From NCBI GenBank assembly GCA_031379885.1, contig JANNFN010000003.1, positions 1 to 27,805 of the forward strand: a stretch of 27,805 nucleotides of DNA, written 5' to 3'. This document shows positions 7,990-16,211 of the stretch, one piece after another. The stretch comes from Methylotenera_A sp031379885. Its GTDB lineage: Bacteria > Pseudomonadota > Gammaproteobacteria > Burkholderiales > Methylophilaceae. The notes under the pieces are model-generated. The model was given only the letters and a program-made list of their open reading frames with translations, was not told the origin of the DNA and searched no databases. The position numbers were made by a program, and so were the translations under genes. Each line of letters starts with the position of its first letter. Position 1 is the stretch's first letter.

Positions 7990-8880
7990 ATGTGGCGTAG
8001 TTTGCGGGGGCATTATGCAGATGCTCTTACTTCAGCTAGTTATTTAAGCCTATTTGCATTTGCATTGCATGCAAATGATAAAAGAATCTGGTTGATTGCA
8101 ATGGGCCTAGTTGCGTTTATCGGTTTTTTTGTTTGGTCCTCCACTTTTAAGCACGCACGCACTATTGCGGATATTGCCACTTCACGTATTGCCTCAGCAG
8201 CACAAGGCTATGTAGAAGTGTATGGTCGTGCGTGCGTGGCTACTGAAAACCTTATTGTAAGTCCATTAAGTGGAGTCGCTTGTGTTTGGTTTCGCTATTG
8301 GGTTTATACCAAAGATAATAGTGATCGTGAATGGCGCGAAATTTCTAGTGGTGTGAGTGACACAACGTTTGAAATTAATGACGTTACGGGAAGCTGTGTA
8401 GTTGACCCCGATTACGCTGAAGTGGTTGCTCCAGAGCGTCGTGTGAGTTACCAAGGCGACTATAAACATGTAGAAGAGTTGCTTTATGCTGGCTCAATTT
8501 ATGTATTGGGTGAGTTTTCTACAATCGGCGATGCTAACTCTGTGTTGAATCTAAAGGAAGACGTCAGTTTTTTATTGGCTGAGTGGAAAAAAGATCCTGT
8601 CAATCTTAAAAAGCGCTTTGATTTAAATGGCGATGGTGAGATTGATTTGCGCGAGTGGGAATTGGCGCGCCGCGCTGCGATTAGAGAAGTCGAACAACAG
8701 CACCGCGAAATTCGTAAAGAAACGGGTGTGCATATTATGCGTGCGCCGCGCGATAATAGATTATTTTTAATTTCTAGCCTATCCCCACAAAAGTTAAGGC
8801 AACGCTATATTTTGTGGAGCTACTTTCACCTGTCTGTTTGCTTTGCATCGGTAGGTACAATATTTAAATTCGGTTTTTAA
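7990..8880 (+). CDS. GIDE-domain membrane protein with EF-hand
   Basis: A 296-residue protein. Two N-terminal hydrophobic helices (about 15-28 and 33-50) are followed by a GIDE-like domain (SAAQGYVEVYGRACVATENLIVSPLSGVACVWFRYWVY, about 69-106). GIDE domains occur in the MUL1-type membrane E3 ligases of eukaryotes and in bacterial partners of LemA. No RING finger is present. Residues 211-222 (DLNGDGEIDLRE) form a complete EF-hand calcium loop: D1, N3, D5, G6, I8 and E12 are all in place. A final hydrophobic helix lies near the C-terminus (ILWSYFHLSVCFASVGTIF). The gene follows lemA by 9 bases and is probably co-expressed. Calcium binding is inferred. Confidence 0.8.
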   Translation: MWRSLRGHYADALTSASYLSLFAFALHANDKRIWLIAMGLVAFIGFFVWSSTFKHARTIADIATSRIASAAQGYVEVYGRACVATENLIVSPLSGVACVWFRYWVYTKDNSDREWREISSGVSDTTFEINDVTGSCVVDPDYAEVVAPERRVSYQGDYKHVEELLYAGSIYVLGEFSTIGDANSVLNLKEDVSFLLAEWKKDPVNLKKRFDLNGDGEIDLREWELARRAAIREVEQQHREIRKETGVHIMRAPRDNRLFLISSLSPQKLRQRYILWSYFHLSVCFASVGTIFKFGF

Positions 8881-8940
8881 ACTCCCACCATAAACTTCCA
8901 CAGTAAAAGCAGTAATTCCATATGGTAAAATCTAGCCAAT

Positions 8941-11891
8941 ATGAATACTCCACCTATATCTGAAACACACTTAGCATCACAAAAAGAGCTAGCCAAATCT
9001 TTTGATCCAAAAACCATAGAAAGCAAATGGTACGAATTTTGGGAGAGCAAAGGCTATTATGCAGCTGGCTTAGACTCCAACAAAAAAGAAAATTTCTGCA
9101 TTCTGCTACCTCCGCCTAACGTCACGGGCACGCTACACATGGGGCATGGCTTTAATCAAACTCTGATGGATGCGTTAACACGTTACCACCGTATGAAGGG
9201 CGATAACACGCTGTGGCAACCAGGTACAGACCACGCGGGTATTGCAACGCAAATTGTTGTGGAACGTCAATTGGATGCGCAAGGCGTCAGTCGTCACGAT
9301 TTAGGTCGCGAAAAGTTTCTCGAAAAAGTATGGGAATGGAAAGAATACTCAGGCAACACTATCACCAAACAAATGCGCCGCTTAGGTACATCGCCTGATT
9401 GGTCGCGTGAGCGCTTCACCATGGATGAAGGTTTAAACAAAACCGTGACTGAAACTTTTGTACGCTTGTATAACGAAGGTCTGATTTATCGCGGCAAACG
9501 CTTGGTGAATTGGGATGTGAAGTTAGGCACAGCCGTTTCAGATTTAGAAGTGGTGCAGGAAGAAGAAGATGGTTTTATGTGGCACATCAACTATCCACTT
9601 GCAGATGGTTCAGTCATTTGACTGTTGCAACAACCCGTCCTGAAACCATGCTGGGCGATGTGGCAGTGATGGTGCATCCTGAAGATGCGCGTTATAAACA
9701 CTTGATTGGCCAGAATGTGAAGTTACCGTTATGTAATCGTGAAATTCCGATTATTGCCGATGATTATGTCGATAAAGAATTCGGTACAGGCGTGGTAAAA
9801 GTGACGCCTGCGCATGACTTTAATGACTATGCGGTTGGTCAACGTCACAAATTGCCTATGATAGAAATTTTGTCATTGGTAGGTTTGGTGAACGAAAACG
9901 CTCCCGCAAAATACCAAGAATTAACCACAGTTGCTGCACGTAAGTTAGTTGTTGAAGATTTAGAAGCGGGCGGCTATTTAGTCAAAACCGATAAACATAA
10001 ACTTAAAGTGCCTAGAGGCGACCGCACGGGCGTGATTATTGAACCCATGCTCACCGACCAATGGTTTGTAGCCATGAGCAAGCCTGACGTTGATGGTAAA
10101 TCAATCACACAAAAAGCGCTGGATGTTGTGGCGAACGGCGAAATCAAGTTTTATCCGGAAAACTGGGTCAACACCTACAACCAATGGCTCAACAACATTC
10201 AAGATTGGTGTATCTCGCGTCAATTGTGGTGGGGTCATCAAATCCCCGCTTGGTATGATAAAACAGGGACTGTCTACGTAGCGCATGACGAAACAGAAGC
10301 ACAAAGTGCGTTTGAAAGCAGTATTCAGAATCAAATTGAAATTGTCAAAACACAGCAAAGACCAGCTTTACAAGATCATGAAAAAGAAGGGATCATTGAC
10401 CACCTAAATGAAGTTTTAGAAACAGGTCTTAAGCGTGATGACGATGTACTGGATACTTGGTATTCATCCGCTTTATGGCCTTTCTCAACGCTAGATTGGA
10501 CGGGCAATGCAGCCAAAGACCAGGTCAATATTGCCTTGCAGCAGTATCTGCCTTCGAGTGTTTTAGTCACGGGTTTCGACATTATTTTCTTCTGGGTGGC
10601 GCGCATGGTGATGATGACCACGCACATCACTGGCAAAATTCCGTTCAAGCATGTCTATGTGCACGGTCTGATTCGTGATGCTGAAGGTCAAAAAATGTCT
10701 AAATCTAAGGGTAATGTATTAGACCCGATTGATTTGATTGACGGCATTGGCTTGAATGAATTGATTAAAAAGCGCACCACAGGTTTGATGAACCCTAGAG
10801 ACGCAGAAAAAATTGAGAAACGTACGCGCAAAGAATTCCCCGAAGGCATTGCCGCTTACGGGACTGATGCTTTAAGGTTTACCTTTGCCGCGTTAGCAAG
10901 CCCTGGTCGCGATATCAAGTTTGATTTGCAGCGTTGTGATGGTTATCGTAACTTTTGCAATAAACTGTGGAATGCAACACGATTTGTGTTGATGAACACA
11001 CAAAAAGAAGATGGAACGCCTCAAGACAATGGTTTTGATGCGCTTACTTGCGGTGAAGGCGGGCGCAAGTTTAGCCAAGCCGACCGTTGGATTGTGAGCA
11101 TTTTGCAACGTACAGAAGCTGAAGTTGAAAAAGCGTTTGAAGATTACCGTTTTGACTTAGCTGCAAAAGCGATCTATGAATTTGTGTGGGATGAATACTG
11201 CGATTGGTATTTAGAGCTCGCTAAAGTACAAATTCAAAATGGCACGGATGCTGAAAAGCGCGCAACACGCCGTACTTTATTGCGTGTGCTTGAGACAATT
11301 TTACGTTTAGCACATCCGATTATGCCGTTTATCACGGAAGAGATTTGGCAAACTATTGCGCCAATGACTGAGAAGCATGGTGCTAGCATTATGCTGGAAA
11401 CTTATCCAAAGGCTCAGTCTGATAAGTTAGATGAAGTCTCAGAAGCATGGGTTACACAACTCAAGCAAATGGTAGACGCTTGCCGTAGTCTGCGCGGCGA
11501 AATGAGCATTTCACCAGCAGCGCGTGTGCCTTTGATTGCCACTGGAGATGCGGAAAAATTAGCACTTTATGCACCATATTTAAAAGCGCTAGCTAAGTTG
11601 GAAGATGTTGCAATTGTTGCTGAGTTACCAGAAGCAGATGCCCCAGTAATGTTGGTGGATAACTTCAAGCTGATGTTGAAAGTTGAGATTGACGTTGCCG
11701 CAGAGAAAGAACGTATTGGCAAAGAAATTTCGCGTTTAGAAGGCGAAATCAGCAAAGCCAATGGCAAACTTAATAATGAAAGCTTTGTATCAAGAGCGCC
11801 TGCTGAAGTAGTGGCGCAAGAAAAGGCGCGGGTGGAAGAGTTTGGTGCGAGTTTAGAGAAATTGCAAACTCAATTAAGCAAGATTAATTAA
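8941..11891 (+). CDS. valS: Valine--tRNA ligase, reading frame broken by an apparent one-base deletion
   Basis: Cytoplasmic class I synthetase that charges tRNA-Val and edits Thr. The first frame (8941-9621) holds PPPNVTGTLHMGHG with the HIGH-type HMGH (66-69) and WQPGTDHAGIATQ. It ends prematurely in ADGSVI-stop. The rest continues in another frame from HLTVATTRPETMLGD (editing domain) through DWCISRQLWWGHQIP, GQKMSKSKGN (KMSKS at 10692-10706), the insert KRTTGLMNPRDAEKIEKRTR, the anticodon-binding domain and a C-terminal coiled coil (about 11680-11880). Restored, it would be ~983 residues, full length for the family. Both halves are well conserved, so this is either a sequencing error or a very recent mutation. 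No Shine-Dalgarno sequence is evident before ATG 8941. Confidence 0.9.
9609..9617 (+). other. Frameshift site in valS
   Basis: Frame 1 reads GAT GGT TCA GTC ATT TGA (A D G S V I stop). The downstream frame reads AGT CAT TTG ACT (S H L T). The family sequence here is typically DGSGHLTVATTRPE. Restoring one G (TCA GGT CAT TTG) joins the frames perfectly, so one base, probably from a GG pair, is missing at 9612-9614. Confidence 0.85.
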
Positions 11892-11906
11892 TTGTATATT
11901 AAAAAG

Positions 11907-11945
11907 ATGCCCTGTGAGCCGATATCCATGCGGCTAGCAGGGCAT
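11907..11945. terminator. Stem-loop repeat, copy A (conserved 11-nt loop), convergent terminator
   Basis: ATGCCCTGTGAGCC (11907-11920) pairs with GGCTAGCAGGGCAT (11932-11945) except at two central positions. The loop is GATATCCATGC (11921-11931). A T-run follows on the + strand and an A-run lies on the other side, so it can end both valS and the convergent dsrE2-type gene. It belongs to a four-member family in this window (16779, 22503, 26190). Confidence 0.85.
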
Positions 11946-11969
11946 GTTTTTGCAGTTTTATTTAATTCA

Positions 11970-12437
11970 CTAAATAAATAAATTCACATCTGATTCGCCC
12001 GCAAATTCGAAGAAAGTCGCGGCACCGCCAAATTCAATATCGTCAATAAAATCTGATTTTTTGAAATCGAATAAATCCACCGTCATTTGGCAGGCAATCA
12101 GCTTCACGCCCGCTTCAATACACGCTGTACGCAGCTCTTCAATGCTAGCCACACCTTTAGACTCAATCTTTTGTTTCATCATCATGGTAGCCATGCTTTC
12201 CATGCCAGGCAACATTTGCACAAAGTTTGGCATGGGGATTGGCATTGGCATAGCAGGGTTACCAAGCGGAGATACTTTTAAATCTCCAAGGTCTTTTTTA
12301 AGTAATGTTAAGCCATAAAAAGTGAAAAATATTTGTACTTCATAATCCAATGCGGCGGCGGTTGAGGCTAAAATAAAAGGTGGATAAGCCCAATCCAGAC
12401 TGCCTTTAGAAGCAATAAGGGCGAGTTTTTTGGACAT
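11970..12437 (-). CDS. dsrE2: DsrE2-like sulfur-carrier family protein
   Basis: A 155-residue protein. The start (KKLALIASKGSLDWAYPPFILASTAAALDYEVQIFFTFYGL) is characteristic of the DsrE/DsrF family, DsrE2 branch. A Met/Pro-rich stretch lies in the middle (about 58-88), and conserved Cys116 sits in LIACQMTVDLF; Cys106 is ten residues earlier. The hydrophobic Met-rich region may associate with the membrane. It is the last gene of a rhodanese-tusA-dsrE2 set, six bases after tusA. Proteins of this trio pass sulfane sulfur as persulfides in sulfur-oxidation and sulfur-relay pathways. No hdr, sox or dsrAB gene lies in this window, so the final acceptor is unknown. Confidence 0.87.
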   Translation of the reverse strand: MSKKLALIASKGSLDWAYPPFILASTAAALDYEVQIFFTFYGLTLLKKDLGDLKVSPLGNPAMPMPIPMPNFVQMLPGMESMATMMMKQKIESKGVASIEELRTACIEAGVKLIACQMTVDLFDFKKSDFIDDIEFGGAATFFEFAGESDVNLFI

Positions 12438-12443
12438 ACTTAA

Positions 12444-12680
12444 TTATGCATCCGCACGTTTTTTGATGTAAAACGTATAAACACCTTCATCTTCATCCCG
12501 ACGTGTCAATACATGCCCAGTTTGTTTGCAGAAAGCTTCAAAATCTTTGACGGAGCCAGGATCTGTCGCCATGATTTTTAAAATTTGATTTGCATTAATC
12601 TCGCTTAAACCTTTTTTGCAACGCAAAATGGGTAATGGACAATTGAGATTACGAGCATCTAGTTCTTTATCGAATTCCAT
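12444..12680 (-). CDS. tusA: TusA/SirA-family sulfur carrier
   Basis: A 78-residue protein with the signature LDARNLNCPLPILRCKK. Cys14 of the CPLP motif is the persulfide-bearing residue in this family. The two-layer alpha/beta fold continues through ILKIMATDPGSVKDFEAFCKQTGHVL. It would accept sulfane sulfur from the rhodanese 33 bases upstream and hand it to the DsrE2-type protein encoded six bases downstream. Length is normal for TusA. Start ATG 12680 is in good context. In other bacteria TusA serves tRNA thiolation, Moco synthesis or thiosulfate metabolism; context here favours a dedicated sulfur-transfer trio. Confidence 0.92.
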   Translation of the reverse strand: MEFDKELDARNLNCPLPILRCKKGLSEINANQILKIMATDPGSVKDFEAFCKQTGHVLTRRDEDEGVYTFYIKKRADA

Positions 12681-12713
12681 GATTCTCCATTCAGGACAAT
12701 TCTACCCAATTCA

Positions 12714-13037
12714 CTATTTCTTTTGACTAAAAGTGTAGCCAGCTTTGCCCCAAGCAATTATACCGCCTACTAGATTGAACACGTCTTTTACACCCTTACT
12801 CACTGCAAAATCTGCCGCATGCGCTGAACGTATGCCGCTATGGCAGTAAAATACAACCGTATTTGCATTCATTAGTTTTTCGTATTGTACTGGCAACATT
12901 GAGAGCTGAATATGGATTGCCCCTGGGATAACGCCACGCGCGACCTCATCGTCATTACGCACATCGACCAAAAGTACTTTTGGTTTAGTAATTAAATCGA
13001 ATAAATCGACTGCTTCAATCTCAGAATAACTTTTCAT
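12714..13037 (-). CDS. Single-domain rhodanese
   Basis: A 107-residue cytoplasmic protein with one rhodanese domain: VLLVDVRNDDEVARGVIPGAIHI (21-43), then the active-site loop CHSGIRS with Cys65, and the terminal motif VFNLVGGIIAWGKAGY. It transfers sulfane sulfur from a donor such as thiosulfate or a persulfide. It has no signal peptide. It is the first gene of the rhodanese-tusA-dsrE2 set, so it is the likely entry point of sulfur into this relay. The six-residue loop after Cys65 is typical of sulfur-specific rhodaneses rather than Cdc25-type phosphatases. Confidence 0.9.
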   Translation of the reverse strand: MKSYSEIEAVDLFDLITKPKVLLVDVRNDDEVARGVIPGAIHIQLSMLPVQYEKLMNANTVVFYCHSGIRSAHAADFAVSKGVKDVFNLVGGIIAWGKAGYTFSQKK

Positions 13038-13130
13038 GATAATGCCTCAACAAGTATGCTTATTGTACACATGAAATATCAGATGTGAATGCTTTAGGGG
13101 ATTGATTTTATTGAGAATTGATTTAATAAG

Positions 13131-13182
13131 TGCAAATTTGGTGATCGTTGGATTAATCACCTAACTAAAGATTTTGCAAATT

Positions 13183-13187
<5 letters not shown>
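13131..13187. repeat. 13-bp direct repeat next to the tRNA 3' end
   Basis: TGCAAATTTGGTG occurs at 13131-13143 and again at 13175-13187. The second copy includes the complement of the tRNA CCA end (TGG, 13183-13185) and two bases beyond it. The copies are 44 bases apart. It may be a local duplication or the trace of a former att-type site; no integrase is near. Confidence 0.55.
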
Positions 13188-13258
<71 letters not shown>

Positions 13259-13306
13259 AGCATGAAATAGTGCATTACTAATTACAAGACTATTTGCAAG
13301 TCGCGC

Positions 13307-13337
13307 ATTATAGCAAACTTAACCAATATTGGCACAA
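13307..13337 (-). promoter_or_regulatory. Likely promoter of tRNA-Phe
   Basis: On the minus strand a perfect TATAAT (13312-13307) is followed by a GC-rich discriminator (GCGCGAC), typical of stringently controlled stable-RNA promoters. A weak -35 TTGTGC (13337-13332) lies 19 bases upstream, which is longer than ideal. The predicted start near 13300 leaves a leader of about 40 bases before the tRNA. The rest of the 13259-13482 gap shows nothing else I can name. Confidence 0.55.
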
Positions 13338-13482
13338 AGCATCGCAATTAAATTAATATCTAAGGTGGCCAAAACAAAATAATTGCACTATTATGTTGTC
13401 AGTGGGCTTGAACCTATCAGCGGTCTTGTCTTCAATTACAATCTAGGTGCATCAATCTAATAAAATAAAGAAGGAGAGCGAA

Positions 13483-13983
13483 ATGGGTATGTTTTCATTT
13501 ATTAAAGAAGCAGGTGAAAAGTTATTTGGTATTGGTGAGGCTAAAGCGACAGAAGTAACCGCAAAAGCAAACCCGACACCAGTGAATGTGGATGCGGCCA
13601 ATAAGGCAGCAGCTAACGCAATTGCAAATTATGTGGCAAAAATGAATTTAACCGCAGATGGCTTGGCAATTGGCTTTGATGGTGCTTCTGGCACAGTCAT
13701 CGTGCAAGGCATGGCGGCAGATCAAGCCACCAAAGAGAAAATTTTGCTGTGTTGTGGCAACGTGGCGGGTGTAGAACACGTGCAAGATCAATTGGGTGTC
13801 ATTGAAGCTGAGGCTGAGCCGCAATTTTATACAGTAGTGCGTGGCGATACGCTTTCTAAAGTGGCAAAAGAATTTTATGGCAACGCCAATGCTTACATGA
13901 AGATATTCGAAGCGAATAAGCCCATGTTAAGTCATCCAGATAAAATTTATCCAGGTCAAATGCTACGTATTCCACCACAATAG
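13483..13983 (+). CDS. kbp: BON-LysM protein, Kbp/YgaU-like
   Basis: A 166-residue cytoplasmic-type protein without a signal peptide. The N-terminus MGMFSFIKEAGEKLFG matches the E. coli Kbp start (MGLFNFVKDAGEKLW), followed by a BON domain (about 40-108). The LysM domain is FYTVVRGDTLSKVAKEFYGN...IFEANKPMLSHPDKIYPGQMLRIP (115-165). In E. coli this protein binds potassium and supports growth under K+ stress. I chose ATG 13483 because AAGGAG (13471-13476) lies 6 bases before it; an upstream GTG at 13447 has no ribosome site. It is about 17 residues longer than the E. coli protein, from an Ala/Lys-rich insert near residues 18-38. Confidence 0.92.
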   Translation: MGMFSFIKEAGEKLFGIGEAKATEVTAKANPTPVNVDAANKAAANAIANYVAKMNLTADGLAIGFDGASGTVIVQGMAADQATKEKILLCCGNVAGVEHVQDQLGVIEAEAEPQFYTVVRGDTLSKVAKEFYGNANAYMKIFEANKPMLSHPDKIYPGQMLRIPPQ

Positions 13984-14010
13984 TTTTTTAAAAATTTAAG
14001 GAGTTTAATT

Positions 14011-14304
14011 ATGAATACATTATTACGTGCGTTATTAGTAGGTTTAGTTGCTACGACATTGACTGTTGCATGTAGCAAAAAAACAGAAGAAGCGGCTGAC
14101 GCTGCAAAAGCTGATATGAGCGAAGCAGTAGATGCTACAAAAGAAGTTGCTAAAGATGCTGCGGCAGATGCCAAAGGTGCAGTGACTGATGCGGCTAAAG
14201 ACGCTGCAGAAGCAACATCTGCGGCGGCGGTGGATGCCAAAGAAGAGGCGGTTGATGCAATACAAGCCGCTAAGGATGCCGCTGCCGCCGAAGCAGCTAA
14301 ATAA
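14011..14304 (+). CDS. Small alanine-rich lipoprotein
   Basis: A 97-residue protein with a lipoprotein signal: MNTLLRALLVGLVATTLTVA then Cys21, lipobox LTVAC. The mature part is almost only Ala, Lys, Asp, Glu, Thr and Val in quasi-repeats such as DAAKADMSEAVDATKEVAKD and DAAKDAAEAT. This is an 11-residue-like periodicity expected to form one long amphipathic helix or coiled coil, as in LEA-like or Lpp-like proteins. AAGGAG lies 10 bases before ATG. It follows the Kbp-like gene by 27 bases and ends at a clear terminator, so the two may form one unit. Function unknown; an envelope or stress role is a guess from composition. Confidence 0.75.
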   Translation: MNTLLRALLVGLVATTLTVACSKKTEEAADAAKADMSEAVDATKEVAKDAAADAKGAVTDAAKDAAEATSAAAVDAKEEAVDAIQAAKDAAAAEAAK

Positions 14305-14327
14305 TCAGTTTTAAGTTGGAATTAAAT

Positions 14328-14356
14328 CCGCAAAGCCTAACGGTTTTGCGGGTTTT
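14328..14356 (+). terminator. Rho-independent terminator after the lipoprotein gene
   Basis: CCGCAAAGCC (14328-14337) pairs with GGTTTTGCGG (14342-14351), with one G-T pair and loop TAAC, followed by GTTTTTC. It separates the lipoprotein unit from the cobTSC genes. Confidence 0.88.
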
Positions 14357-14373
14357 TCATTTAAACTTCTGAC

Positions 14374-15414
14374 ATGACAACATTTCAAATTTCACCGCTG
14401 GGCGAAGCTTTAAAATCTGCGCTACTACAAAAAATTGACCATAAAACTAAGCCAATAGGTGCACTTGGCAAGTTAGAAGTGCTCGCGCTACAAATTGGAT
14501 TGATTCAAAATACATTAACGCCGCAATTAAGCAAGCCTACCATGCTCGTATTCGCCGCCGATCACGGCATCGCTACAAGCGGTGTTAGTTCTTATCCGCA
14601 GGCAGTCACGGCGCAAATGGTACTTAATTTTTTACGTGGAGGTGCTGCAATTAATGTATTTGCCAAGCAAAATAATATGCAGATGCGTGTTGTGGATGCT
14701 GGCGTTAATCATCAGTTTGAACCCCATCCAAATTTAATCAACATCAAAATTGCCATGGGGACAGCAAATTTTTTGCATGAGCCCGCAATGACGAAAATGC
14801 AATGTGAGCAAGCGCTCACACGCGGTGCGGAGCTTGTAAAACATGAGATTGATACTGGTTGCAACGTGCTTGGTTTTGGTGAAATGGGTATCGCCAATAC
14901 GTCATCTGCCAGTTGTTTAATGAGCGTTTTGTGCAATGTGCCAATTGGGCAATGTGTAGGGCGTGGCACAGGTTTAGATGACGCGGGGTTGGCGAAAAAA
15001 ACCGAGATTCTTGAAAAAGCTATTCAGCATCATTCTTTAAGCAAGCAAGATGTGCTGCGGGTGTTGGCGGTATTTGGCGGCTTTGAAATCGCCATGATGG
15101 CAGGTGCAATGTTAGGCGCGGCCGAGCAAAAAACTGTGTTGTTAATTGATGGTTTTATTGCGACATCGGCATTACTTGTTGCAAGTAAATTGCAACCGAA
15201 TATTCTGCAGTATTGTATTTTTGCACATTGTTCGGGCGAGGCAGGGCACAAAAAATTATTAGATTATTTAGGCGCAAAACCTTTGCTAGATTTGGGTATG
15301 CGGTTGGGCGAGGGCACTGGTGCAGCACTTGCTTATCCAATGGTGCAAGCAGCGGTTAATTTTTTAAATGAAATGGCCAGCTTCGAAAGCGCGGGCGTGT
15401 CAGAGAAACCTTAA
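14374..15414 (+). CDS. cobT: Nicotinate-nucleotide--dimethylbenzimidazole phosphoribosyltransferase
   Basis: A 346-residue cytoplasmic enzyme that makes alpha-ribazole phosphate from nicotinate mononucleotide and a lower-ligand base such as DMB. Motifs include KTKPIGALGKLEVLALQIG near the N-terminus, FAADHGIATSGVSSYPQAVT, NFLRGGAAINVFAKQ, GEMGIANTSSAS, GRGTGLDDAGLAKK and the C-terminal LGEGTGAALAYPMV with the catalytic Glu of the family. Length matches CobT/CobU. It starts a cobT-cobS-cobC run with a 2-base gap to cobS. It supplies the activated lower ligand joined by CobS. It lies just behind the preceding terminator with no riboswitch, so corrinoid control is not evident here. Confidence 0.96.
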   Translation: MTTFQISPLGEALKSALLQKIDHKTKPIGALGKLEVLALQIGLIQNTLTPQLSKPTMLVFAADHGIATSGVSSYPQAVTAQMVLNFLRGGAAINVFAKQNNMQMRVVDAGVNHQFEPHPNLINIKIAMGTANFLHEPAMTKMQCEQALTRGAELVKHEIDTGCNVLGFGEMGIANTSSASCLMSVLCNVPIGQCVGRGTGLDDAGLAKKTEILEKAIQHHSLSKQDVLRVLAVFGGFEIAMMAGAMLGAAEQKTVLLIDGFIATSALLVASKLQPNILQYCIFAHCSGEAGHKKLLDYLGAKPLLDLGMRLGEGTGAALAYPMVQAAVNFLNEMASFESAGVSEKP

Positions 15415-15416
15415 TT

Positions 15417-16211
15417 ATGAGAGCTGAATGGCGATATTTTTTATTGGCTTTAGGTTTCTTTACTCGTATTCCAGTGCCAAATTTTGCTGACTTTGACGAA
15501 AAAGAACTTAATCATTCTGCCAAATATTTTCCACTTATCGGCATTATTGTTGGCTTGGTGGGAGCAGGATTTTTTGTCTTAAGCGCTCAATTTTTGCCAC
15601 AAAATGTCGCCGTGTTAATCAGTATGGCAGGCACCATTTACCTCACAGGTGCGTTTCACGAGGACGGTCTTGCAGATAGCGCAGACGGTATTGGTGGCGG
15701 CTGGCAGCGAGAGCAAATACTCACTATCATGCAAGATTCTCGGCTCGGCACTTACGGCGCTGTGGCTTTGTTTTTAATGTTGTTTACTAAGTTTCAATTG
15801 CTAAGTTCGCTCAATAATTACCTTGTACCATTTGCCCTAATTGCAGGCCATGCGCTAAGTCGTTTGACAGCAGTTTATGTGATGACAAGCCTAAGTTACA
15901 CCAAGCCCGAAGGCAAAGCCAAGCCGCTTGCTACAACCATTAATTTCAAAGAGTTAATGGTTGCAACGGTGTTTGGTTTGCTACCATTTTTGTCTATTTT
16001 TGGTTTGTTGATAGTCAATAATCACTCGCTTGAGATTAGCGTTAAATTCGTGCTAATGACGCTTATTCCCGTGCTTTTAAGTTGGTTTTGGTGGCGACAA
16101 AAAATCCACAAATGGCTAGGTGGCTATACGGGTGATACATTAGGCGCCATGCAACAAATTACCGAGCTGGCATTTTATTTTGGCATGGTTATTTGGAGTT
16201 ACAACGTTTGA
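15417..16211 (+). CDS. cobS: Adenosylcobinamide-GDP ribazoletransferase (cobalamin synthase)
   Basis: A 264-residue polytopic inner-membrane enzyme that joins adenosylcobinamide-GDP to alpha-ribazole (phosphate), the last assembly step. It shows the family N-terminus (GFFTRIPVP), the Asp-rich catalytic signature GAFHEDGLADSADGIGGG (about 78-95), MQDSRLGTYGA, and about six hydrophobic helices. The end carries GGYTGDTLGAMQQITE, also conserved. It follows cobT by 2 bases, and its TGA overlaps the TTG start of cobC (TTGA), so the three are translationally linked. Confidence 0.96.
   Translation: MRAEWRYFLLALGFFTRIPVPNFADFDEKELNHSAKYFPLIGIIVGLVGAGFFVLSAQFLPQNVAVLISMAGTIYLTGAFHEDGLADSADGIGGGWQREQILTIMQDSRLGTYGAVALFLMLFTKFQLLSSLNNYLVPFALIAGHALSRLTAVYVMTSLSYTKPEGKAKPLATTINFKELMVATVFGLLPFLSIFGLLIVNNHSLEISVKFVLMTLIPVLLSWFWWRQKIHKWLGGYTGDTLGAMQQITELAFYFGMVIWSYNV

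Noticed and set aside
9600..9625. Programmed ribosomal frameshift in valS
   Set aside because: No slippery heptamer or downstream pseudoknot is apparent, and ValRS is not known to use frameshifting; a one-base deletion explains the data more simply.
12061..12318. Open frames on the + strand opposite the dsrE2 gene
   Set aside because: Shadows of the Met/Pro-rich coding region, with no ribosome site or family features.
13447..13482. Upstream GTG start for the BON-LysM protein
   Set aside because: It has no ribosome site, whereas ATG 13483 has AAGGAG at 6 bases and matches the Kbp N-terminus.
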